Positions 1 through 8,703 of a stretch of DNA of 64,000 bases are shown in pieces. Origin of the DNA: Phytophthora quininea (taxonomy: Eukaryota; Oomycota; Peronosporomycetes; Peronosporales; Peronosporaceae); the NCBI GenBank assembly GCA_011947345.1, contig JAAVTG010000581.1, forward strand, positions 744,001 to 808,000, in the 5' to 3' direction. A program made the position numbers and the translations under genes. Every line of letters begins with the position of its first letter. Position 1 is the first letter of the stretch. The notes below the pieces were generated by a model. It did no database searches, was not told the origin of the DNA, and was given only the letters and a program-made list of their open reading frames with translations.

Positions 1-779
1 GAAACTTGACTCTTCCGCTGCTTTTGGTGCCTTATTTCATTTGGCGTCCTCATCACTTACGACAGTGGTGGTGCCACCCGTGGGATTTCAAGGCCGCGTT
101 AGGCTACGTCGGACTCTTTTTGCGGCTTGGCGTGCCTGGGATGTTGATGCTGGGTATGGAAATGTGGGCCTTCGAAGCTCTCTCGATCCTTGCCGGTTTA
201 CTGCCCGATAGTGTGGTGGCTGTGGCAGCCCACTCAGTGCTGGTCAATGTCGATATGCTCGTGTACACGACGTTTGCAGGCATGTCGGTGGCCGCAAATA
301 TTCGCGTTGGGAATTGTCTCGGGGCAAACAAACCAAAGACGGCCAAGATGGCCCGCAACGTAGCTCTCACGATCACCTTCTTCGTCACGCTGTTCTTTGG
401 TGGGCTCACTCTTGGACTGAGTGACTACATCCCACTCCTGTTTCTCGACAAAGGCAAGAGCGCCGATCTAGCGTCCAAGGTCATGGCGATCATGTCGCCC
501 CAGAAGATCGTTGACGGGCTGAACTCCGTGACCCAAGGAGTGTTTCGCGGTGCGGGCAAGCAGAAAGCTGCTGCCATCGCCAATGGAGTAGCGTATTATT
601 TGTTTGGGGTTCCTTTTGGTGCACTGCTCGCCTTCCAGTTAGACCTCGGCGTCGAAGGATTGTGGCTTGGCATGACTGCTGGCAACGTGCTAGCCGTGAT
701 TGTGATGACAATTCTCATGCGGTTCTACTGGAACTGGGAGAACCTGGCAGAGGATGCTCGAAGGCGCACGGAACTGTAA
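1..779 (+). CDS. MATE-family multidrug/toxin exporter, 3' part
   Basis: C-terminal part of a MATE (multidrug and toxic compound extrusion) transporter, an integral membrane antiporter that expels organic compounds using an ion gradient. The frame is open from the window edge to a TAA at 777-779, so the start lies outside. About 257 residues are visible. They hold several hydrophobic segments, a GVPGMLML stretch, an AANIRVGNCLGA stretch that matches the conserved RVGNxLGA region of eukaryotic MATEs, and FRGAGKQKAAA, which matches the conserved FRGxGxQ region. The end is a short charged tail. No frameshift is seen. The next gene is convergent and stops about 105 bp downstream. Family call is secure; substrate unknown. 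Confidence 0.9.
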   Translation, partial: NLTLPLLLVPYFIWRPHHLRQWWCHPWDFKAALGYVGLFLRLGVPGMLMLGMEMWAFEALSILAGLLPDSVVAVAAHSVLVNVDMLVYTTFAGMSVAANIRVGNCLGANKPKTAKMARNVALTITFFVTLFFGGLTLGLSDYIPLLFLDKGKSADLASKVMAIMSPQKIVDGLNSVTQGVFRGAGKQKAAAIANGVAYYLFGVPFGALLAFQLDLGVEGLWLGMTAGNVLAVIVMTILMRFYWNWENLAEDARRRTEL

Positions 780-884
780 AACGCGGCGACGATTTCTGCT
801 AAGCTTGCGCTGAAATCCTAGAACTCACTGTCGGAAGTGCTTTTATTTTGCTGAAAAGTATCCTTAATCATTGATGTCATCTTT

Positions 885-2959
885 CTAGACGTGCTCAACT
901 GCGCCACCAGTGGACTCTGGTGGTTTAAGCCCCGGAGGTGTCATTTCTCGCAGCAGCCGTACGGCATCCTCCACTGAAATACTTGGATTCGAAGCCAACA
1001 CACGAGTGATCAAGTTTGTGGACGCAAGCAGGTCGCGCAAATGGCTTTTGGCGTCGGCAACGGCAAAGCGGGTCTTGCGAACTGCGAGCTTCTCTTGGAT
1101 ATCGGACAGCACTTGGATTGTGGTAGCATCCATGTCATTCATGTGGCACGCGTCGAGCACAACTCCTCGTGTCGCCACTTCTTGCTTTGACAATCGCGCC
1201 ATCTCCGTGTCGATGCAGAGAGCGACGCGTTCGCAGTTAGCAAAGAACAGCGAGCTCTCCACTCGCACCACGACAATGCCATCAGCGGGACTTGCCTCCG
1301 GGAACAAGTCGCGGTCGACAAAATTGCCGTTCTCCAGCTCACCCAGAATCACCACCGGCGAGCTCTTCGTCTTCACCATGAGCGCCAACACCGAGCAGAC
1401 GATCGACGCGATCAAACCATCCAGCACGCCCAACGCCAACGTCAGGACAAACGACGCAACCCAGACGAAGAACTCGTCGCGCTTGACACGGTAGAGCCAC
1501 TTGGCCTCCTTGAACTCCACCAGTGTGTACCCGGCGACGATGATGATCGCCGCGAGTGTGGCACGCGGCAGGTAGTAGAGCGTGCCGGTGAGCGTGTAGA
1601 GTGCGATGATGACGATGAGTGTGGTGATGATGGAGGCCAACTGCGCGCGCGTTCTGCAGGTTGACGGCGGTGCGTGACATGCCTCCGGTGGGCGGCATGG
1701 CCTTGAAAAGCCGCAGACGACGCTAGCGAGGCCGATACCCGTCAGCTCCTGGTCAGTGTTGATATCCTCACCACGCTGGATGGCGAGACGTTTGGCCATG
1801 GCGATACTGGAGAGGAAGACGACGAGCGCGACGGTGAAGGAATTGAGCAGGATGGCGCCGAAGCGGCCACCGGCGATGAGATCGGAGTCGAATCCATACC
1901 ATGGCACGACGGGTCCGGGAAAGCCACTGGGGACGGTGCCGGTGAGTTTGATTGTCTTGGGTCCGAGGATGTATCCGACGATGCCTCCGAAGATGCAGAC
2001 AATGAGCGGTCCGAGGTCGCAAAGTGTGCGAGCGAGGAAAATAGCGACGAGTACAGGCTTGGACTTGGGCGGCTGGTTGGGAATGGATTTGCGCTCGAAT
2101 GACTTGCCTTGGTAGTCGTCATTCTCGCGAGCAGACTGGAGACCGACGTACTGTTCGTCGGTGGAGGGAAGCCGTGACTGTCGGTGAAGTTGCCCCCGTT
2201 TGGTTGTGCAGGGGTAGAGTCTGTCTTTGACGGGTCATCGAAGAGCTGAGAGAGTGCGGGTGACGGGAAAAAGCGTTTCTTGACCTGCTTCATCGCAATG
2301 AGGTAAGCGATCGAAATAAGACCCACCGCCAACGAGTTCTTGTTGGAGTGACCGATTCTCTTGAGATTCTGATAGAGCGTCTGCACCGGGTAGTCTTGCG
2401 AGTTGAACTTGACACTGAGTACGTTCTGGAACTGCGAGAGCATGATGAGCAGTCCGCCGGCCGAGATGAAGCCGCCCATGACAGGACGCGAGAAGAAGTC
2501 GGCGACCTGGCTGAGATTGAGGACGCGCACGGTGAGCAAAATGAGGCCACTGAGGAAGGCGATCATGGTGCCAGTGGCGACGCGTTCGTTCTCGTCCTTG
2601 ATATGTTCGAGGATAGAACCGGTGAGTAGTGCGACCTCGGAACCGCTAGCCACGGACAGCACGGTGCTGGATCCGAAGAGCGCGTAGACGAGTGGAGCGG
2701 TGGCGGCCGTGTAGAGTCCGTGGTGCGCGGGCACGTGCATGATGGCGGAGAGCGAGACTTCTTGCGGGATGAGCATCATGGCGACGGTGATGCCGGCGAC
2801 GAGGTCGAACTTGAGGTCTTGTCCGATGCGGTAGTTGGGCAGCCATTTGAGAATGGGGACGATGTCTTGGGCTCATTCGAGGGCGGTCTTTGACGGCGCG
2901 ATGAATCTCTCGTTTGGAGCGGGACGTGTCGATCCGAGGAAGGTGCGGAGTCGATCCAT
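885..2959 (-). pseudogene. SulP anion/sulfate transporter, frameshifted copy
   Basis: Paralogue of the intact SulP gene at 54675-56777. The family moves sulfate or other anions across membranes and carries a cytoplasmic STAS domain. Visible pieces, in order, are a short N-terminus from an ATG at 2959, an AMMLIPQEVS stretch that opens the membrane domain, the transmembrane core, and a STAS domain (VVVRVESSLFFANCERVA) before the stop at 885. The frame changes near 2875, near 2165, and twice close together near 1700 and 1645; the last two compensate each other and scramble about 18 residues. The start is placed at 2959 because it matches the short leader of the intact paralogue. Either a recent pseudogene or a gene with several indel errors. 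Confidence 0.85.
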
Positions 2960-3017
2960 AGTAGTGAGAGGGTGATCCCGTTGGTTTTGGTGAGGTGGAG
3001 CTTGGGCTCGAGGTGGC

Positions 3018-3031
3018 AAATGTTGGAATGA
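3018..3031 (-). promoter_or_regulatory. oomycete-type initiator/FPR-like core promoter
   Basis: On the minus strand this reads TCATTCCAACATTT, close to the described oomycete core promoter (initiator TCATTYY followed by a CAWTTT flanking element). It lies about 58 nt upstream of the ATG at 2959 of the frameshifted SulP gene. Supported by pattern and position only. Confidence 0.45.
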
Positions 3032-3837
3032 AAAGCGTTTGGTTTCGTTGCCGACAAGCTGCGTGGTGTAAACCGGTCGACGACTGCCAGGTGCGTGAGT
3101 CAAGTGTACTAAGTTTGTGGGCTCAGTGCGGTGGCCAGTGGAAGCGATTTTGTAGCAAATATGCCAACGATCTACGGTGAACACTGCTGAGGAGACGGAT
3201 GTCGAGCTCTCCTATCTCTACAATTCACGGATTGTACCACCTGCATTAGAAGTGCTGTATCGACCTCAATGATGTCTATGATCATATGGTGCTCACCTTT
3301 TCAAGACGATGTCGACTAAAGTGCAACGTTGGCACCGCGCTCAAACGAGACCGCGTGTTCATTGCAAGCCTCTTTATCTGGACCGTGATCCGCGCTGACT
3401 CACTCCAAAACACCGCGATGGGCTCTTCAAGTGCAGTTTGCAAGTGGCTACACGCGACGGCGGTCTCCGCCACTAAAAGCGTCGGCTCATTCCAACGCGT
3501 TTGTTTGTGCTCTCGTTGCAGTTTCAGCTAGAGGTGATTGGGGACCAACCCGCCAATCTTCCATGGCCGATGCTTCGACTCGAATATCGCGCCGCCGGGG
3601 ACAACGACGGACTTCATGTTGCCGCTGGACACCTCGCTTGAAATATAGATGAAGTATAGCCTGTCGACCTTTTTCGACGGGTGGCATGCAGCCTGAAGTG
3701 TCGGTTGGCACGATCGGCAAACAGGAGCAGCAATTGACATCGAATTGACTCTGATAATATTTTGCACAAGTCGCATACAGCGTTGATTGGTTGGTATTTA
3801 TTTTTAATGTTGACGTTTCTACTGTAAATCAACTGAA
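3032..3837. other. intergenic, no gene recognised
   Basis: About 0.8 kb between the divergent SulP copy and the first ankyrin gene. Several short open frames occur on both strands but none shows a family motif or a clear coding pattern. The last 60 bases are A/T rich and probably hold the upstream region of the ankyrin gene that starts at 3838. Confidence 0.4.
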
Positions 3838-5672
3838 ATGAAGCGCTGTATCCCGGACGGCAACGTCGACGCTACCAAGCGCCCCCGCACAGCTGACCCA
3901 CCAGGAGAACCCCCAGAAGAAACAACACCTTCTAGCGATGTCTTCCTAAGACTCACGGGGGTGGAGTTCCCGCCCAAAATCCTGGCCTTACCCCACATAC
4001 TCAAACATATCGGTTTCTTACTGATGACTCCCGAAGAAGCATTAGTTGAAGCCGCTCACAGAGAGACGATGAATGGATCGACAGCACTTTAGATCGCTTT
4101 TGCTGCGAGATACCAGTGGCCGCAATGGTAGCTGCTGCAACTCATGGCCATCTCAATGCTCTACGATTGCTGGTCGACTTCTACGAGCCAGAAACTATTG
4201 TTGTCGCGGGCCTCGCAAACTGGTGCAAGCGTAATTGCAATGGTGTGGTATTCCTTGGGTCGGGCTGTTGGACGTCCTTATCCGGCAGATGCCGGCGCTG
4301 CACAACCGTGGCGTCTCCTGCTCAGGTAGCAGGACCTCCCAGGCGGAGGGTCCATCCAGGCGATGGGTGACATTCACAGGAGCCGGAGACGACATGGGCA
4401 CCGGAGGCATCTGCTGTCCGCTCGGCACGGACCCGCAAACCCCTTAAGCAACCGAGTCACACACATGGAAAATGCAAGCACACTAGAACGCTGGAACTTC
4501 GGCAAGGATTCACCTCGCCAAGTCTACGGCCAGGTAGGCTACAACACCTCACCCACCCGAGCCCTGGTGGTCATCAACCACCACCCCAGTCTCTCCGTCC
4601 CAGGACTAGTCCGCACCCTCAGTAACCCACATGCAACACTCCCATGAACTTAACTCACTCTCTTTCGCTTCAGTGCTCAGATAGCCCCTTTAGTGTTGAC
4701 CGATCCTGTCAAACTCGAGACTGAGAGGCGGGTGGGCGCCCGCCCACCTCCGCGCTCTCCTACACTACCGAAGATCCTCTACCTACGTCCTTTCAGCTCC
4801 GCTTGAGCGTCTCCTCGACTGCGATCTTCGGCTTCCGTTGCTAAATGCCGTCTACTGCTGGCAATCTTCTCTGTTTCGCCCTCTTCCTGCAACTACTCGC
4901 AGTTCGTGTCCTGTGCCATCTTGCTGGTACCTGTGCGTCATCACCCTGCCTACTCTATGCTGACGTGGGCGACCACAACAAATAAAGTGGCAGTAGCTGC
5001 TGCCTGCAATGGGCACAGCCAAATCGTGGAGGATTTCTTGCCCGCCCCGGAGGAGCGTAACCCTTCTGGGATTAGCTGACACATTAAACGGATTGAAGAG
5101 TATGATCGTAGGAGCAGCTAAGAACAAGCATCTTGAAGTCGTGCAGTTGGTGCTACCCGTTATTATGACGGCTGGCGAGGTGAAGGAGGGATACAACAAG
5201 TACGAAGGTTGGCGTGAGGCTCTGAATGCGGCAGCTACGCAAGGACATCTTGACATTGTCAAGTTTTTGGTGGAGCAAGCAGTTGAAGGAGACTACTCAT
5301 ATAAATGTGCAGGATGTCCGGACGTACTAACGCGCTATCGCGGCAGAGCATGATGCTGTGGTGGACTTTATGCTGACACGCGAAGACTTTATAAATGATT
5401 TGGGGGACGCTTTTGCAAAAGCCCTGGAGATGGACAATCAAGCACTCGTCACAAGGATCAAGGATCTGTATCCGAAGCGGAAACAACGAGACAGCTTGCT
5501 CGCGGGTATGATCATCTTTCAAGGTGACTTCAATGCTGTAAAGTTTCTCTATAATCACGGACACAACAGTCCTCAGGTAGTGTGCGAAGGGTACGTTATG
5601 GCCTGCGAGTTTGGCCAACTCGATGTCGTAAAGTTTTTACTAGACACTGAGCAGGTGTCAACAAACGCATTT
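3838..5672 (+). pseudogene. ankyrin-repeat protein A, 5' part (split by insertions)
   Basis: First part of an oomycete ankyrin-repeat gene. ATG at 3838 is followed by a basic KRPRTADPP segment and the subfamily motif ILALPHILKHIGFLLM, then repeats of the pattern AAxxGHLxxLRLLV and GHLDIVKFLVE. The frame is lost near 4080. Ankyrin homology stops near 4240 and resumes near 4985 after about 750 bp of unrelated DNA. It continues with further shifts, including one near 5350, to VSTNAF at 5672, where the Gypsy element begins. The 3' part is at 12428-13153. Ankyrin repeats are protein-binding modules; partner and location are unknown, but the basic N-terminus suggests nuclear import. Clearly not functional as assembled. 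Confidence 0.85.
4244..4985. other. unassigned insert within ankyrin gene A
   Basis: About 0.74 kb with no ankyrin homology, lying between two ankyrin-coding stretches. It contains a perfect GC-rich hairpin at 4731-4748 (8-bp stem GGTGGGCG, 2-nt loop). No transposase, reverse transcriptase or convincing terminal repeats are visible. It may be a solo LTR or a small non-autonomous element. Exact ends are not determined. Confidence 0.35.
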
Positions 5673-5825
5673 TGTAACGGGGCGGTGCTCCTTGTTTGTA
5701 GTAAATGAAACTCTGACTAGTATTTAGTTGAGCGGCGCCGGAAGGCGCCGCTGGACCAACAATTCTGAACTCTATCCTATTGGTCGCCGTGCACCACGGC
5801 GACTGTGTGACGGACTCCCGTCACA
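5673..5825 (-). repeat. 3' LTR (left copy), 153 bp
   Basis: Direct repeat of 12275-12427. It has two perfect hairpins: 5732-5751 (8-bp stem GCGGCGCC, loop GGAA) and 5783-5803 (9-bp stem GTCGCCGTG, loop CAC). Both loops are the reverse complement of those in the other LTR. The only other difference is T at 5804 against C at 12406. Confidence 0.95.
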
Positions 5826-5836
5826 CCACTCACCGC
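5826..5836 (-). other. polypurine-tract-like site next to the 3' LTR
   Basis: On the minus strand the bases just before the 3' LTR read GCGGTGAGTGG, a purine-rich run in the position expected for plus-strand priming of reverse transcription. Confidence 0.5.
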
Positions 5837-5868
5837 ATAAGATAGAGCTCACTGTCAAATTCACCACC

Positions 5869-6803
5869 ATGAGCTTCGACGACCGCGAGACGCGCACGAG
5901 CTTCGCAGACAGTTTCGTGCGGTGGCCGCTGCGCGACCGCAGCGGCGTGCACGACTCACTGCCCGAGGAGGAGATGGCGTCCTGGTTCGCGCGCTGGCGC
6001 CGCACCCGAGGCAAGCCCGTCATAGAGACTCTCTCCGTGACCCAACGTTCGCTCGACCAGGCGTGGACCGCGTTCGTGCTGCGCTGGAACGCTGAGACGG
6101 GTCCGCAGTTTCGCCGGCTGATCGAGGCTCGCGAGGAGACTCACGAGCGCTTGTCGGTGGCGGGTGCGGCGGCGAGGGTCTGCAAGCTGTCGTGGGCGGC
6201 AGATCGGCTCTGCTGCTACGCCCATTACCTGGAGGGCTGTGCTGAGTGCCGCAAGTACGGGCTCCCGCGACCGACGGAGCGGGAGTGGTCCTGCTTCCTG
6301 GTGGACTCGCCGCTGTCGGAGGAGGAGCGCAGCTGGATTGGTCATTATCGTCGCGCGTTACATGAAGCTCGCGGCGGCTCGCTGCCGCAGCCGATTGAAG
6401 ACCCGTCTCGTACGCGTCAAGCAGACCTGGAACGTCCGCAAGCAGCACCGCCCTCGGCTCCCAGCTGTCATCCAGTGGCCCAACCCAGCGCACCAAGTAT
6501 TGGCGGTGCGCAGGGATATCAGTGTCGCCGCGGCGAGGGCCGCGACCGCGTCGGGCACCCCGAATGTCGTCGTGCCGAAGAATCGATTCGACGATATGAC
6601 GGATATTCCCCGCCGCATCGACCAAGGGAGCCGGACCGTCGCGTTCAAACGGGGTGGGTGGGTGGCAGGACGCTGCGGCTGCGCAGCGTCTTGATTGGCT
6701 GGAACGTCGCGTGGATCAGCTGGAGTGGGAGAACGCCGTGTTGTGGCGTCAGCTGAGCCAGCAGCAGGCGCAGCGAGGATCGACGCCGGACTACCGCCGC
6801 TAG
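5869..6803 (+). CDS. antisense open frame of the Gypsy element with a C-terminal leucine zipper
   Basis: Plus-strand frame opposite to gag-pol. ATG at 5869 is in a CCACC context, 44 nt inside the left LTR. The first 190 or so residues look like real protein: charged, with Trp and Cys spread through it (SWAADRLCCYAH, EGCAECRKYGL) and few low-complexity runs. A Pro/Ser/Arg-rich stretch follows, opposite the chromodomain. After one frame change between about 6600 and 6663 the frame ends at TAG 6801-6803 with a near-perfect heptad zipper: Leu at three successive d positions and an Asn at an a position, within LDWLERRVDQLEWENAVLW. Antisense or extra frames downstream of pol are known in some Gypsy elements. 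Function unknown; the coding status is inferred. Confidence 0.5.
6020..6640 (-). CDS. Gypsy pol C-terminal chromodomain segment
   Basis: Minus-strand frame that continues pol after a shift near 6640. It shows a chromodomain: an IRHIVESILRHDD strand, then RQYLVRWVG and DSWEPRAVLLADVPGLLDAYE, the usual aromatic-rich chromatin-binding fold found at the end of chromovirus integrases, where it directs insertion site choice. The part after about residue 80 is low-complexity (Ser, Pro, Arg) and lies opposite the antisense frame, so the true pol end is probably near 6380. Confidence 0.7.
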   Translation of the reverse strand, partial: DGPAPLVDAAGNIRHIVESILRHDDIRGARRGRGPRRGDTDIPAHRQYLVRWVGPLDDSWEPRAVLLADVPGLLDAYETGLQSAAAASRRELHVTRDDNDQSSCAPPPTAASPPGSRTTPAPSVAGARTCGTQHSPPGNGRSSRADLPPTTACRPSPPHPPPTSARESPREPRSAGETADPSQRSSAARTRSTPGRANVGSRRESL

Positions 6804-8703
6804 GCAACGACGCTGGTCGGTAGCGACGAAGTCGACCGACGTAAAACGTAGGGTGTAGCTTGAGCGTAGGCGGTAGCTGTAGCCGGTAAGCATCTCCAAT
6901 GACTTTCAACACCTTGAATGGGCCAATGTACCGTGGCGCAAGCTTGTTTGCGCCCAGATTCGTCACAAGCGTTGGGGAAATTCCATTGGTAGATAATAGG
7001 ACTTGGTCCCCAACGTGGAACCTTTCCACGTTTCGGCGCCCGCTGCGGTCCGCATTCTCCTTCTGGCGATCGACGGCAGCAGCGATCGCATCGCGGACGT
7101 AGCGGACAATCGACTCGCGCTGTTGCACGAACTCGTGGACAGCCGCAGCGTCGCTTCGCTGCGGCGCCGCGTTGGGCGCAAAGTTTGCTGGCGGTGGCTC
7201 AGTAGCCGCGACCGGATCAGGAGCAGTGTGAAGCTCAGCTGCGCGACGCGGACGCGGGTTGATCAGCATCCGACTGGTCCGATAGGCAACGTCTCGTGGA
7301 GAGGCAGTCGCCGCTTGCGCGGCGGCCCGTGTAAGAGGACCCTGGCTGGGGACCCGCGTGGAAGACCTCGTGCTCACCGCGTTCACATTGGAGTCAGCGG
7401 CCATCTCGTGCGTCGATGCGGAGGCGCCACCAGTGGAAGTGAGTCGCAGCGTCGTGATTCCCTGACAGCTGAACTGGAAGGGGCGCTCCAGCCCCAGTAG
7501 CGCCGGAACGCGCGGATGACGGCCAAAGTTGACGAAGAATGGCGTCAAGCCAGTCGATGCGTGCACGGCGTTATTGATGGCGAGCTCCACCATCGGCAGG
7601 AAAGAGCTCCATGACTTGAACGACGTGGCGTAACTCCTCAGCACGTCTTCGACAACCCGGTTAACGCGTTCGGTCTGGCCATCGGTCTCAGGATGTGACG
7701 CGGTGGACATCGCCAACCGCGTCCCGACAAGGTTGAAGAGTTCCGTCCAGAAAGCTGCAGTAAAACGTGGGTCTCGATCGGATACAATTGAGGACGGAAG
7801 TCCATGATGGCGATACACTGTGTCAAGAAACAGCGCCGCCGACTGAGATGCGGTGATCGAGGAGGCCACGGGAGCAAGATGGACCATCTTGCTAAATCGG
7901 TCGACGAAAACAAGTATGCCTGTGCGGCCCTGAGTATCTCGCGGCAGACCAAAGACGAAATCCATGCTGACCGATGTCCACGGACCCGTCGCGACTGGAA
8001 GAGGTGGAAGCGGGGCTCGCTTCGACGGCGACGGCTTGACGCGCTGGCACGCTTCACAGGAGCGGACCCACTTGCGTACCCACTTGTACATGTGTGGCCA
8101 GTAGAAGTCGCGCGATAGTGACGCGAATGTCTTCTCGCGCCTGAGGTGGCCACCGCTGGGGGTATCGTGAAACTCATGGATCAGTCGGGCTCTGAGATCA
8201 TCGTCAAGCGGGACGACGATGCGTGGCGGGTCCGCGCGATCGACGCGGAAGGTCAGCAGATCCCCATCGAGGCTGTAGCGGTCGACACGGGCGCAGCTGC
8301 GAGGGGACAAGCAGCGCCGCGCTGCTTCTGATGGTTCTCTCAGGTACTTGATCAATTCGGAGCACGCCGCATCCGACTTGTACGCAGCCGCGATCAGGTC
8401 TCGGAGCGGAGTGGTCGCTGTGGCTTCAACAGCAGCGACTTCATCAGCGGTGCACACAGCGCAATCGTCGTCATCCTCGTCACCAACGGCATGGCGGCCC
8501 GATTGCACGTAATCCGGTCGACGCGAGAGCGCGTCGGCGAGGATGTTGGTCTTGCCCGGCTTATAGTGAACGACGAAGTTGTACTCCGAGAACAATGATA
8601 GCCAGCGCGCCATGCGCTGTGACAAATGAGGACTCTTCGTCGCCGTCCGGAGCGAAGCGTGATCCGTGTACACCACGAACGTACTTTCGCCCAGGAGGTA
8701 CAC
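6358..8703 (-). CDS. Gypsy pol: RNase H end, integrase, linker
   Basis: Second large piece of pol. It opens in RNase H (VVYTDHASL, then KTNILADALSRRPD). The integrase follows: an HHCC zinc-binding region (HDTPSGGH then CEAC), the DDE core with SMDFV, VSDRDPRF and HPETDGQTERVN, and a C-terminal GPF/Y-like region (GDQVLL, YIGPFKVLKV). A Pro/Ala-rich linker leads to the chromodomain in another frame. It is joined to the RT-bearing frame by a shift near 8700. Integrase inserts the cDNA copy into chromosomes. Confidence 0.9.
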   Translation of the reverse strand: MYLLGESTFVVYTDHASLRTATKSPHLSQRMARWLSLFSEYNFVVHYKPGKTNILADALSRRPDYVQSGRHAVGDEDDDDCAVCTADEVAAVEATATTPLRDLIAAAYKSDAACSELIKYLREPSEAARRCLSPRSCARVDRYSLDGDLLTFRVDRADPPRIVVPLDDDLRARLIHEFHDTPSGGHLRREKTFASLSRDFYWPHMYKWVRKWVRSCEACQRVKPSPSKRAPLPPLPVATGPWTSVSMDFVFGLPRDTQGRTGILVFVDRFSKMVHLAPVASSITASQSAALFLDTVYRHHGLPSSIVSDRDPRFTAAFWTELFNLVGTRLAMSTASHPETDGQTERVNRVVEDVLRSYATSFKSWSSFLPMVELAINNAVHASTGLTPFFVNFGRHPRVPALLGLERPFQFSCQGITTLRLTSTGGASASTHEMAADSNVNAVSTRSSTRVPSQGPLTRAAAQAATASPRDVAYRTSRMLINPRPRRAAELHTAPDPVAATEPPPANFAPNAAPQRSDAAAVHEFVQQRESIVRYVRDAIAAAVDRQKENADRSGRRNVERFHVGDQVLLSTNGISPTLVTNLGANKLAPRYIGPFKVLKVIGDAYRLQLPPTLKLHPTFYVGRLRRYRPASLPSGGSPASILAAPAAGSADATTRRSPTPADPRDVPANQDAAQPQRPATHPPRLNATVRLPWSMRRGISVISSNRFFGTTTFGVPDAVAALAAATLISLRTANTWCAGLGHWMTAGSRGRCCLRTFQVCLTRTRRVFNRLRQRAAASFM

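Noticed and set aside
4236..5012. 8-bp direct repeat TGCAATGG flanking the insert in ankyrin A, as a possible MULE target duplication
   Set aside because: The right copy lies within ankyrin-coding sequence (both sides encode CNG), so the repeat can be ankyrin homology rather than a target duplication.
5728..5868. Upstream extension of the antisense frame into the LTR
   Set aside because: The extra codons lie within the LTR hairpins, whose loops differ between LTRs; the ATG at 5869 with a good context is the more sensible start.
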